The notes beneath the pieces were generated by a model, which had not been told where the DNA came from, did not search any database, and was given only the letters and a program-made list of their open reading frames with translations. Both the position numbers and the translations under genes were made by a program. A stretch of DNA of 64,000 nt from Volvariella volvacea V23. Taxonomy: Eukaryota > Basidiomycota > Agaricomycetes > Agaricales > Pluteaceae. Every line of letters begins with the position of its first letter. Position 1 is the first letter of the stretch. Where the stretch lies: the NCBI GenBank assembly GCA_000349905.1, contig KB722768.1:275772-339771 (forward strand), given 5' to 3'. Positions 46,201 through 58,700 of this stretch are shown in pieces.

Positions 46201-49200
46201 CGAAAGGACTGTCTCCGCCATCGAAAATGATCTATGCGCCCTCCAGCGGTCTAGAACCTTTCGTATTAACCGCAGCTGTTTGGCACTGTAGATGACCGGC
46301 TCGTATTCCATTCCCTCCAATTCCTCTCCTCTTGACCGTGCTTCAATCAACCTCTTCATTTGGGTCTTGAACAACTTGAGCTGATGCTCCATATGATCCT
46401 TCTCGGCTTTCAAATCTTCTGCCTCCGCAGAGACAACCGACTCATCTCGAGAAGGAGTGATATCCTGCAACCTGTTCCTCAAATGCCCATCGAAGCCCAT
46501 GCCGTCTTGGTGCTCTGCTAAGCTGGTATCATCCGTCCCACTATTCGTCATAGCATCGATAGGACTAAAAACGCCAGCCGCAAACCGTCCGCTTCCACCG
46601 CCAGCACCGGCAACGTCGCTCCAAACATCGCTTCCAGCACTAGGATCAGCCTGACTCAAACTGCTCTCCGGTCGCGCTAATCTAGCCGCAATAGCCGCCA
46701 CACCCGGTATGCTCCCACTAATGCTCGCACCATGACTGTGATCCCTCAAAGTCTTGACCTTTGTAATCTTCTCAAACAACACATTCAAATCATCATCCGG
46801 CAGACTGTCCAGCGCAGGGTCCAATCCAAGTTTAGCAAACGCCGCTTCCCGTTTCGCAAACTGCCAATCCACATCTGCAATCCCGCCTTCTGAGGAGCTT
46901 GGGGACGTTGGTAAGGGGTCGCCTCCAGGAGTGGCATTACCACTTTCTCCAAATACGTTCTCCAAGTCTGCGGCTGTGGTGCTTATTTGGAGATTGGACT
47001 TGGCGGCTCGATCTCGACGTTTGCGTACTTCTTCTGGGTTGTTGAACCTGAAAACGTGATGTTCACCTGTAATATAAGAAGATTAGAAATGGCATTCGTT
47101 TCGAAGCATAGAGAGTTAGCAAGGGACAACTTTGTGTGAGAGGGAGAAAAGGCGGAGGGCACGGGGGAAACAGGATCAGAAGAATGCGAAGTTGATGTTG
47201 AGGACGGGGAAGAGGAGATATATAGGAGGGTTTAGAATAGAGCCATCGTTGCAAGGTGTGGATCAGGAACGGGCGAATCACCAGCAGATGAATGGTGCCA
47301 AGCATAACACGTATTAGTGGTGTCCTGAACCTTTCTGATAACGAGCGAAAGATAACAACCTCCCCAGGTTTCCCCAATGTGCAGAAAAGGTAGCATTCAG
47401 AACTATCACTCACCAAGGATAATACGGAACCCAGAACGGAGTTTGTAAGGCTACGGGGTAAAAGGAAGATTGTCGTCAGCTATCTACGTCCTAGGTCCAC
47501 ACGTTACTCTGAAAACTAATTACCTGTCCTGGAGTGATTTGCTTTCCATTCAGGAACTGTTGTGGAGAGAGTAAAGGTTAATAGGCAACGCATACAAAAG
47601 TAACCAAATTGCCACTTACAGTAATGCTGTCCGGGAAACACTTCAAAAACACCCTTCCGCCATCGGAGTTTTCAAACTCGCAGTGTTCTTCCATGATGCT
47701 GTCACCACTTAGTCGAATAGCAGCTGGTTTCTCGCTATCTAGCCTTCCAACCTGTTGCTCTCATTAGTGAATCAAGACGAATATTCCGAGGTATGGGCGC
47801 TTACTAGTGTCTTCCCGGGTTTGATTTGATAGATTAAGCATTCGCTCATTAATGGATCTGGCAGAAGCACAAAGTCAAGAAATGAACCTTCACATGAAAT
47901 ACATAAACGGCGCTTACCTTCGTTCTATAAAGTAGAGAACCCAAGGACCTCAAGAGACGAAAGACATCGAAAAACAATGCTACATACCAAATTAACTAGA
48001 TGCGGCATCTATAAGAAAAAAATCCCCATTAAAGCTCCATCCGAACCACAAAAGAAAACGGGCAAAACACAAAAAAACCACCCTCACTAACCTTCTTCGG
48101 CGTATGCACCCCCACCAAATTCTTCTCGACAGTAATCCCCAACTCCTCCAACGCCTTCTCCCTCTCCTTCTGCACTTCCTGCGTCCGCGCCATCTTCTCC
48201 TCCCACGTCTCCTTCAGGCTCTGCATCAACTTCTCGCTCGCCTCCATCTGCTCCTGCAGCTCCGCCTTGGTCACCTTCTTGATCCGCCCGTCTTTCGTCT
48301 GGTAGGTCACGATCTGTTTCTCGGGTGGCACAGAGGGGTCAAACGTCGATTCGCCCCCTGCGCCGGTACCCGAGGAGCCGCCGAGTCCGCCGCCTGAGGC
48401 GACTCGAGCTGGAGAGGAAAGGAGAGAAGGGAGTGAGCGGTGGTGTTCGTGTTTTGTTGTGGAGTGGAGTGAAGTGGAAAGGGCGACTTACCTCTGAGCA
48501 TCTCGAGCTCCTCCTTCAACTCGCGAACCAACTTGGCATTCGGGTCCTCGTTAACGACAGCCTTGTTCTTGATCTTCTTTGCTTGATCGGCATATCTCAG
48601 CGTGCTGAGTGTTTCTTCATAGTCGGCTGGTGAGATGGCTGCTATCATTGCCGTTTTGGAGTTTCCTCCGAGGCTGTCTTTGAGGAGCCATGTGAGGACC
48701 TAGAGAATAGGACATGCGTGTGGAGGTGGGAGTGAGGGTAGTGTAAGAAGGGGAGATGAGGAAGGAGAGGAAGGAGAAGGAGAGGAAGATGAAGACAAGG
48801 TGGATATACATGCAGATTGGAGTGGGAACGAAAAAGCGGGGAAGTGAAAGAAGGCATAGGGGTGGAAAGAAGTGGAGCATAAAGGACAAAAGGGTTGAGA
48901 GGAGGTGAGAGGATTGAGGGGAAAAAGAGAGAAAGAGGTAAGCAATCGTTCACGATACGATAACATAACGAGAGCCAGAACATGTGACGAAATGCTGTTG
49001 ACGATGGCGGGAACTGTCACGACCAGGGTTTAAGGAATAGACAGGTCGCGTGAGCGAGTCTGAACCCTTTCCTTGGTATGACGCGTGCAACACGAGTTCC
49101 CTCCCTGCACCATCACCACGGCCCATACAACCCATCCCAGTCCACTCCGCATAGAAGAACAGCAAAAACAACACAAGCAAAAGCAGAAAGCGCCAACGCA

Positions 49201-51414
49201 CCGAATCTCTATAAGGCACAAACTCATCCGCCTTCTTCTTCCCTCCCTTCTTCCCGTCCTGCTGACTCGCCAACGCCAGCGACGAAATGACCTTTCCGAG
49301 CGTCGTGAGTGACTTGTTGATGTTTGCTCCTTCTTTAAGACGTTGTCCTGTTGCTCCGGTCGAGTTGGCTCGTTCGGAGCCTGCAAGGTCGACTAGACTG
49401 TTCGTACATGAATCGAATCGCCATTTTAAGTCAGAATTAACATGTGTGGGGTGATGACAACATCATCGTACCTGATACGAGAGACCTTTTCAGTATCCAT
49501 ATTCGTCTCCGCATCATGCTTCTTCATCGTCAACAAGAGCGTAAACACCGCATGCGAACGCGACGACCTATATCCCACACACCAATTACATCCAAAATCT
49601 AGCTGAAACAAAAAACAGCCGACTTACGTCTCGTTCATGTTCGTAGCAGCCACCGTCCTTGCCTTGTTCCCCTCGTCCATGAGCGTCATCATCTCATCGT
49701 AGCTGTTCACCACGAGCTTGGACAGGTCCTCGACGTACGGGCCGAGGATGGGGTGTTCGCGCACGCGGAGGTTGCCTGTGTTCTTTGGGTTGAGGAGGTC
49801 CCGGACTTTTTCGTTGTAGATCTGGTGTCGGTGGAAGTACGGAGTGTAAGTGTGAGTGTGAGTGGGTGTGTGAGGGACGGGACGCACCTCGATGTAGGAG
49901 ACTTCAACGGTAAAGTGGAGCGAAGAGTCTGCTCTGGTCTTGGCGGCGACGCGATCGAAGAGTTCGAGACATGTTAGTGGGATTATTCCTTTATCGGGTC
50001 CGTCTGATTTGTTGACCGGTCAGTTACGATTTTGGTCAGTTGTGGTCGAGTTGTGTGTGGTGGGTTGGGTTGAGTTGTACAACAGTTCGATAAAGGTGAT
50101 GCGTAGACGTGTGATTGGAAGTCAAGTTTGCCAGGAAGCGATTATGAGTGAATGGTTGGAAACATTAGGATAGAAGATGAGGATACGTACATCCCATCAT
50201 ACTATGCCATCACACGACGCAGACACAGCCCAGATGTGAATGCATCACATTAGTTTACAACACCCAAAACACGGAGAAAGAGCAATTATGCACCTGTACG
50301 ACTTTCCAGATCCTATTCACCAACACCACCATCATCCACGTCCCGAATCGACGAGCCGAAACCGCGAATTGTTGCAATATCGAACGAAAACAAACCAAAC
50401 GACAGCAATCAGAAACGCTTGACTTTATGCGAAAGAAGAAGGGGGGAGGTGGGTGGAATGGGATAAAGTACCTGTTTGTCCATCTCCATAAGGGATATGA
50501 GAGAGAGGGAGGAAGAAATGGGAATGTCAGATTTGGCGTTTCGTACATGGAGGATTGAGAAAGAAGGATGAAAAGGATAACTAGGTATGAATGAAGGACG
50601 GGAAGGAGAAGGAGAAATCCAGATCCAAGTCCGGGTTCGGGTTTAAGTGAAGATGGAAGACCAGAACCCCACTTCCATCTCTTCACTCCCCAAACCCATC
50701 TCACCCTCTCATCACTCCAACCCTCCCAACACCACCACCAAAAAGAAACACATAAACGAAATAATACAATCCCAGACACTCACAAGCCAAAATGCACGCA
50801 TTAAACCCCGCAAACCCATGGTCCAGCAGCTCCCTGCCCAGATCCTCAAACAGCGTCTGCTGGGAGCAGTACCCGGGCTCGTCTCGCGGCCCGGCGCTCC
50901 AGTAGCTCTTGTCGAAGCTGAAGACCATCTGTTTGCGCTCCGTGGCGCGTTTGCCCGCGCCGGCGGGGGCGGGGGAGGCGGTTGTCGGGTCCAAGGAGGG
51001 GTCCGGCGGGTCGAGGATCGTTTGGTTGCCTTGCATCCGGATGAGGCATTTTGCGCCTCGGGCGAGCTCTGTGGAGGGGGTGGGAGAGTTGGGTGGAGGT
51101 GGGGGTGTGGTGGAGGTGGTGGGTGGGAGGGTGTAGAGAGGGAGACGGTAGAGTCAGTAAATGGTGTTACGAATGACGAGTGACGAGAAAAGTCAGGTGT
51201 GAACTCGAAGAAGAGAAGTTATAGAGAAGCATAATGATGCAAGTCGAGGTGAGGCCAGAAAGATGAACGACGGAAGGTGTGAAGTGCATAGAAGTAGAAG
51301 GCAAGTGGCGAAGAGGAAGGGAGGGAGGGAGAGAAGGAAAAGAAACATACCACGAGCATTAAGTGGTCTGCATCTCACCACGACCTTGATATTTCCTTCA
51401 CCAGGTTCTGCCAT
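43291..51414 (-). CDS. Kinesin-3 motor (Unc104/KIF1 type)
   Basis: Plus-end-directed motor for early endosomes and vesicles. 23 exons: 51351-51414, 50784-51068, 50472-50483, 50294-50312, 50191-50201, 49888-50003, 49628-49821, 49472-49567, 49202-49397, 48492-48699, 48092-48408, 47988-48008, 47918-47924, 47805-47857, 47620-47751, 47524-47556, 47414-47450, 46166-47066, 44138-46061, 43798-43913, 43628-43714, 43465-43573, 43291-43407; 1684 aa, normal for the family. Motor domain: [12 protein letters not shown]-loop GQTGSGKS (118-125), switch I NETSSRSH (232-239), switch II DLAGSE (269-274). Coiled coil near [21 protein letters not shown] domain (about 515-600; [17 protein letters not shown]), KIF1B-type middle region, and a C-terminal PH domain ([24 protein letters not shown]). 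The P-loop is spread over exons of 12, 19 and 11 nt. Start MAEPGEGN is a standard kinesin-3 start. Introns near the 5' end are long (282, 300, 157, 502 nt). Confidence 0.95.
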
Positions 51415-52172
51415 TTTTCCAATCTAAAAGATTTGGCAAACGGGAGATCTAGCAGCAGTGGAGGACAACACAGCCTGAACAACGTCGGAAAGCGTGGAGG
51501 TGGAGGTGAAGGGCGGAGGCGGTAGTCCGTGACTTGTAGGCTGGTCCGTGGCTGTGGATGTACGTGTTGCGTATATTGTACTGTAGTTGATATAGACCCC
51601 GGGGTCGATACTTGTCGAAACGAACGATGAAAAAGAGAACAAAAGCAGAACTTGGACTCGGAGCGCGCGCGCAAGGTCTTCTAGCTTTAATCTCGCGCAG
51701 CAGAGCCCCGTACGTCGACTCTAATTGCAATTCCGAATTGTGATCAAGCAAAGTGATGTTGGTAAGCTCAAGGATAGTGCTAAAAACGGGTCAGTAGTAT
51801 GTATGCAAGTGTACAAATCGGAAACCGAGACCGAGACGTCGATGACCGGGGATGGAGAAAAAGGGAAAGAGAGAAAAAGGGATGGATCTGGAGATGGGCT
51901 GAGAGTTTGGGTGAGAAAGAGTTGGTGGATGCTGGGACCCTGAGATTCCGGGACTCGGACGGGCGTGGTGGTGGACTGGGATCAAGACGCTGACATGCAG
52001 CGCGCCACAGTTGGCCTGGTTAGGCGTAAGCGCTTAACAACCGCGACCGCGTGGTCACTGGTTCGTGTGCATGATCTGATGGTCATATAGTCGGATTATG
52101 GGTGGTTACAGCGTGCGACAAGTACAGAATGCAGTGTACGTAGGAGGTATGCGTGCAATAGCAACAATAATA
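51415..52172. other. Intergenic region upstream of the kinesin
   Basis: Holds the kinesin promoter and the imp3 3' end. A stretch near 52010-52070 vaguely resembles a tRNA but does not fold as one. No gene supported. Confidence 0.45.
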
Positions 52173-53193
52173 TCATAGCAAATCAAAGTCATCCAGCTAA
52201 AAGATAATCGCAACTGTGAGCAACCCTATTCCAATTGGCTTGGCTCAAGGCTCACCTCGTCGTTATATTGCATGACGGTTCTCTTGAGTTTACTCGAATC
52301 AACCCAGGTCACAAAGTCTTCCATGTTCCTACAAATTATCACAAGCTCGGATTCAGCCCAAAAAAGTCTAGAACCAGAACGCACCTCGTCACCAAAAACG
52401 CAGGATCAGTGATGGTATCCGGGCCAACACGTACATGGCCCTGCTCAATGAATTTTGTGGCCTATGAAGATGACGATGCCAGAACATCATATTTAGTGAG
52501 CGGGTCGTCGGCGTAGTTCGGACATTAATGAGCGGCAGGGGTGGTGCGAAAGAGATAAGACGAGTCAGGTTTCAATGTGCGCGGGAAAGAGAAGGACGGA
52601 CGAAGAGAGGGATGAATGACGAAGTATCAAAAACCCGGTTAAACCGTCAAAGCGCCAAAACCAGCCCCACCCAAGAATATCGAGAGAAAAAATGACGATA
52701 GCACAAGACACGGATACTCACTGCGCTGACAGTTTCCGCCATCTTGGACATGCACATGAACACCGCCAACCGTCTACGGCAGAACGCCGCTACGGTCAGC
52801 TTGTTCTCGATGTCGCTCATTTTGGCCTGGGAGGTGAGGACGCCCATGTCGTAGAGCTTTGCGAGGAGCTGGGCCTCCATTTTGGACCGGAAGGGGTCTT
52901 GGGCGGGGAGCACCGAGAGACGGTGGGCGTAGGACTTGATTGTGCCGCATAGCTTGTTGTATCTGCCAGTGGAGGTGAATATATGCGCATTTTGGCGGGG
53001 TCAGACGCACTTGTGGTAGTCTTCTCGGTCCTGGAGATGATAGCGCCGTATGACCTTGATCTCGCGCAAATTCGCATCTTCTTTCCACTGAATCTCTGAG
53101 ACTGGGCAGCACGGACAGAAAAAGAGGACGTACGTTGAGGAAATCGACTTTTTTGAGGAGCTTTTGTTCGTGGTACTTTAATTTCCGCACCAT
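52173..53193 (-). CDS. imp3: U3 snoRNP protein Imp3
   Basis: Component of the small-subunit processome that helps U3 snoRNA pair with pre-rRNA. Six exons (53134-53193, 53011-53087, 52722-52962, 52385-52461, 52256-52328, 52173-52196) give 183 aa, the family length. N-terminus [20 protein letters not shown] is diagnostic, followed by [20 protein letters not shown] and [18 protein letters not shown]. An S4-type RNA-binding region covers [20 protein letters not shown] through [19 protein letters not shown]. It ends QYNDELDDFDLL. The intron 52462-52721 is 260 nt; the others are about 50-60 nt. Confidence 0.96.
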
Positions 53194-55759
53194 TTTCGAG
53201 TGAAGGGATCAATCGCTGCCCAGACCACGTGTGGGGGACTCGCCCAATAGGCCAACTTTCTCACCACTCGCCCGCCACTTTGGTCTCTTTCCCATCCCCG
53301 TCACGTACACACTTCCTCGCCTCCTTCTCTCTTCCTCCCTCCTCCCCTCTCCAAGTCTCACACCCGACAAAAAGAGAGAGGGCTTTCACTGTGCATTTTA
53401 TACCTCCTTTTTCGCGCACTTTTCTTGATTTTCCGGGCAAGGGGAGGCCGTACTGCAGTCAGTCGATCGTCGGAGATACAGTACACACACTGACACACAG
53501 ACAGAGCCATTGCAAGGCACGACAATACACCCCTCAGACGCCAGGAATAACCACAATCCAGCATCCTTCTTCTCATCCATCACACATCAGACACATCACT
53601 ACCCCTTGCTCTCTTCTTCTAGTCGCCGTTGCTGTCCTGTTTGCTATACCTATAATTCCCAACCGGCGCACACACGCATACTCCTTTCCAGGTTGCCCCT
53701 TTTTCCGACCAAGCAGGGCAAACTTGGCCTTTTTACGCTTCGCATTCTTGGTGAGCTTGTGCTTCTGTCTTGCTCCCCACTCCGTCCGACACGCACGTAC
53801 GCACACTTGCGCGCGTCAATTCCGGCTTCTTTGCGTTCTTTCGTCATGTTGTCATGATATTCTGACTCCTTCTCTCTTCCCTCTACCCCCGTTCCTGTTT
53901 TGGCTTCTGCTGTTCCTGCCGTTGCCGTTGCTGTTGCTTCCACTCTACTGCGCTCTGGTCGTCCAACGTTTAATGCTTACAACCATCATAACCACTCCAA
54001 CTCACCCTTCCGTGCGTTCTTTCACCATATTCCCGGCGCATATATCCCACTTAACCCACGCATATACGAACCTTTGGCCCATCAAATCAAACCGACCGAC
54101 TGACGACCGACGGATCCGACTTAACTTCGACCTCGACTTTCCGAACCACAACTTTTAAACGCCCTCAATCGACTCCACTGACTACGCAAAATTCTTAAAT
54201 ACCCGACATCCGGTGCCTTTTCCACAGATCAATCATTCGCCGTCCGTCAACTCAATTTCGAACCTTCACACCCTCCAAGGCAGGAGACCATACTCGGTGA
54301 GTTATTCCTCCCTTTTCTCCCATTCCGAGACCCGACATGACCTACGCCCACCGTCTATTTCGTTCTTCATTCTTATCTTGTTATTCTGTATTGCTCGTCG
54401 TGTACTAAAGGCTGGAATGTTGCATGCTGTTTTTGGGATACTCCATGTTGCCCACGTCCACGTTCATCGGATTGTTCTCCCGAACCAACTATGGGACATG
54501 CCACCGCATTCGACGTGACTCGACCTGCGGTTCGGACTACTCTTGGACGCCTTCCCGGTGCGTTGGTACATCGTGTATGCTGCTTACCACCTGCAATGAA
54601 TCGATGGCTCGACTCTGAACGTCAAAACCCTTGTTTCTACTGCTTCACGGTGCGCATATATGCCACTCAACGCACTTCCGACACCACCCAAATAATGTGG
54701 TCCATTTTCACACTCTTGGATCTCGAACGCTCCAACTTGTCATCGCCTGCTAACCTTACGGGGCAAAAAAAAACTCAACTGCGCACAACAATCCTCAACG
54801 TCAACTCGTCTGGGTCTCGTCATGACCTTCGTGGTGGCACTTTTTCCCACAGATCAAAACGTTCAACAGCCTACGCAAGCGTTCAACTCCGACCCCTTTT
54901 CTCTCTTGCCCTTGAGAGATATCCCGACTCTACGTGTGATAAGGAAGGTTTAGTGGTATATCCATCTTTTTGGTGAGTTTTCTTCTCTCTTGGTCCATCC
55001 TACTTCCACCACGTCCCTTTTTCTTGCCCATCCCTCCGTTCGGCGATCATTGTTCTGACGTTCATGGTTTTGTGATCCTCCTTCACCCCTTTTTTCGACC
55101 CATGATCAACGACATTGCATCAACTACCCATTCGCAATTCGCCAACGATGCCACGCGCGCATACATGAACATGGCTGCACGATTTTTCGACCCCACCTGT
55201 TGGTGTTTGTCCCTTGACGCCTGCCACGACCCACAACAATCCTTATCTTCAAAATTCAATCATCCACGGCGAATCACAACCCTCTTTACACATACTCGTA
55301 ACCCTAATCACCAAACTCCCTCAATTTTATGGATCCTTCAATAACTTGGACTACGCGAATTCCGGACCCGGACTCTCGAACCTGTCTTCTGTCATCATTA
55401 AACAAATCCCAACGGGAAAACAAATCTACCCCCCCGCCCACGTCATAAAACCCAAAAACGTTAACATGCACTCGGTTGGTTGGGTATTTTCCCACAGATC
55501 GAACGTTGAACAGCAACCCTAACGTTCATCAACTCGACACTCATTTTTTTCCTTCTGCTTCTCTCATCATCGTCGCCATCGTTCTGGATACTTATCGACA
55601 AGTTTGTCATCCCGTTCGTCGCCGGGTCGTTCGTAATCACTTCGGTCTCAACCTCAACAGCAAGGCCGCTTCTCAATACACGCACATTGACACCCACAAC
55701 ACCTAACGACTCTTCGATATCGACCTTATCTACAACACCGACAAGAACAAGAACAAAAG
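53194..55759 (+). promoter_or_regulatory. Long divergent promoter and probable multi-intron 5' leader of the LIM-binding gene
   Basis: 2.57 kb between imp3 and the start of the LIM-binding protein. It is pyrimidine-rich, which explains long stop-free plus-strand frames. Three similar acceptor-like blocks, each CACAGATC followed by a GTTCAAC/GTCAACTC-like stretch, occur at about 54224, 54850 and 55494. GGTGAGTT donors follow the first two at 54297 and 54973. This suggests spliced non-coding leader exons. No coding exon with a recognisable product was found. Confidence 0.4.
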
Positions 55760-58700
55760 ATGATGCGAGGCAATGGAATGCCACAAAGCGGCCCACCACA
55801 ACTAATGGGAATGGGAATGAACGCAGCCGCGAACATAAACAACATGAACCTCAACATTAACGGTAACGGTGGTATAACAAGTCCGTTGTTTCCCAATCAT
55901 CACCATCATCAATCACAACCACAATCAATACAACATAATGCTATGTTTTCGGTTTCGCAAGGTTTTTACCTTTTTTGTTTGGCTTTTGGGTTCTGCGTTG
56001 GAAATGAGTTTCTGACCTGGTCTCCGTGTTCTTTCTTTTTCGTTTTTCTTTTCATCTTCGTTTTTTTCTTTTCTTTGTTATTCTTTTTTCTGTCCTCGTC
56101 CTCATCGCCGTCTTTCTTCCTTTTTTCCTCTCCCATCCCTCTCTCGATCGTTTACTCACCTTCTTATCTCCCCCTCCCCCTCCCCTCCCAACCCTTTATC
56201 GTTTTGTTTTTCTAGGGCCCCACGGACAAGGTTCAGCAGGACTTCAACAAGGATCAATACCACCCGGCGCAGGCGGTGGTCAACCATTGTCAATGCTCGG
56301 AGCAAGCGGATCAGGAGCAGGCACACCCTTGAACGCTCAACGATTCCATCAACAAGCTCACGGACAACTGCAAGGACAAGGACAAGGACAGTTTCAGTCA
56401 CCACCACCGGGAGGAAGTATGGCAGCCATGGGCGCGCTCGCAGGGATGAGCGGACTGGGAGGCGCTGGTGCTGGTGGTGCCGGTGGCGGCCCGGGCGGTG
56501 GTGCGATGAGTGCGGCTGCGGCTGCGGCTGCGATGGGCGGTATGGCCGGAGGGATGGGTGCGATGGGGATGGGACATGCTCATGGACATGGGCATGGACA
56601 GCAACATACTGGTCAACAGCAAGCTGGTGCGGGGATGATAGCTCGAGGGCCTGGACCTGGGGGACCAGGGCCAGGAGGAGGACCGGCTGGCATGCGGATG
56701 GTGCAAGGAGGACAGCCTGTTGTGCCTCTACAGCCGGGTGGAATGCAGCAGTTTACGCAGTCGATGGTGGGACAGGGCGCTGCTGGTGGTGCAGGAGCGG
56801 GAGGGGCAGGAGGAATGGGCAATCTGGCTGCGATGGGCGGGATGGGGGGTATCAGTATGAGTATGAACACTGCGGCTGCTATGGCTGGGGCTATGAGCAA
56901 CCTTGGCTCGCCTGGGACAGGCGCGGGTGGTATGGGTGTAAACGTTGGGGCGATGAACCCGGCTGCTATGGGACTGGGGAATCCAGGACTGAGAAGAGCA
57001 CCATCGCAGGGGCAGATGGGTGCTGCTGCTGCTGCTGCTCAGTTGAGTGTTACACAGGCGGCGCTGGGGATGAGTATGGGAGGACCGCATCATGGGCACG
57101 GACATGGACATGGACACCCGCATTCGCATCCACATGGACATGGGCCCGGTCAGGGAGGAATGGGAAGCATGGGAGGACAGGGGGGGATGGGGATGAACAT
57201 GCAGCCTCCGAATCCGTCGGGGACACCCTCGGCGGCATCGTCGAATGCAACCAGCGCGGGAGGTGCTGCGGGAGGAGGACCGTCCAACGCGAGTTCGTCG
57301 AACCCACCCTCGTCGTCGACTACGCCTGCTATAGGCGGGCCTGGAGGTGGGGGCGGCGCAGGTGCTGGGAATATGCAGCCTGGCCAACCTGGTGCGGGTG
57401 GTCCTGGGAGTGTGGGGCCACACCCCTCGGGCGCTCCGACGATGGGGATGGTGACGCCCCAGATGAGAGCTCATGCGATGCAGCAAGCTCAGGCACAAGC
57501 GCAAGCACAGCAAGGTGGTGGTGGATCAGGACCGGGACAGGGACCAGGTGGGATGATGACGCATCTCGGTGGTGGACAGCCCGGGTTTAGACCTGTTGGC
57601 GTTGGAGGTGTTGGGCCTGGACCTGGACATCCTGGACACGGACACCCGCATGGACACCCCCACGGACACGGGCCAGGGGGAGGTATGGGAGCAGGCGGGC
57701 TGCAAGTGCCTGGGATGACGAACGAAATGGCGATGATGAGAGCCGCGGCTGCTGGTGGTGTTGTCGGAGGGATGCAGGGGAGAACTGCACCGCAGCACCT
57801 GATGAACAGCTTGCCGCCCCCGCCGTCGATGGGTGGCGTGCCTGGAGGGCCGGGGCCGGGGGGAAACCCTGGTGGTCCTGGTCATCAGCAGCATGGGCAA
57901 GGTCCTTTTGCGGGTGTTATGCCTGGATCGGGGGGTGGTCCGCCGGTTATTCCGACACAGCTGACGGGAGGAGGGGCGGGAGGGGCAGGAGCGGGGTTGA
58001 GTTCGGCGTCGCCACGACCTCAGACGCATCCACCCACTATGGGTGGGACACCTGGTCCTGGACAGCAAGGTCAGCAGCAGCAAGGACAAGGACCTCAAGG
58101 GCCGCAGGGACAGAATCAAGGAGGACCAGGAGGGCTGAATCGTGCGCAGATGACACCGGATAATGCTGCTGCCGCCGCCGCGTATATGAATTCGTTGCAG
58201 GGGCCTCCCCAGTTTGGGCCGCAAGGACCAGGACAGGGTGTTGGTGGTCAGCAAGGACAAGGTGGGCCGCAGGGAGCTGGTGTTACGCAGAGGATGAGCG
58301 CTGGTGTTGGACAAGGACAGTTTGGGTTTGGACCTGGGCATCACACTGGGTCGCCGCATCCTCCTCAAGGACAAGGACAAGGACAGGGAGCGGGGCAAGG
58401 ACAGGGACAAGGAGGAGGAGAGGGCGGAAGCGCGGGGGGTGTCCGGCCGGATCTGGTGCCCACACCTGCTCAGGTTACTGCCCAGCTGCAGACGCAGGCT
58501 GGCGCTGGCGGGCTAGGGGGTGCACCTGACTTTGGGGGGTTCGTGACGGGTCAACAACAGACGCAAACGTCGCAGGGGCAAACACAGCAATCGCATCAAC
58601 AACACGCGCATCCTCATTCGCATCCCCAACACCCATCGCAGCAGCAGGCACAAGCACAAGCACAACACCAGCTCCAGCAGCAGCATCAGCATCAGCATCA

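Noticed and set aside
52005..52075. tRNA-like stretch (GGCC..GGTTAGGC, CTGGTTCG)
   Set aside because: It has D-arm-like and T-loop-like words, but no complementary T-stem follows GGTTCG and no 7-bp acceptor stem can be drawn.
53229..54158. 309-codon plus-strand open frame upstream of the LIM-binding gene
   Set aside because: The DNA is C/T-rich, where stop codons are rare; the translation is Ser/Pro/Leu/His-rich without any domain, and it lies where the promoter must be.
56026..56215. Apparent hydrophobic N-terminus continuous with the large LIM-binding exon
   Set aside because: It is translation of a T/C-rich intron (55962-56215); the real join is from SVSQ at 55961 to GPHGQG at 56216.
57526..58410. 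294-codon minus-strand frame (and several similar ones) within the LIM-binding exon
   Set aside because: Mirror of a Gly/Gln/Pro-rich repeat; Arg/Ser-rich and explained by composition.
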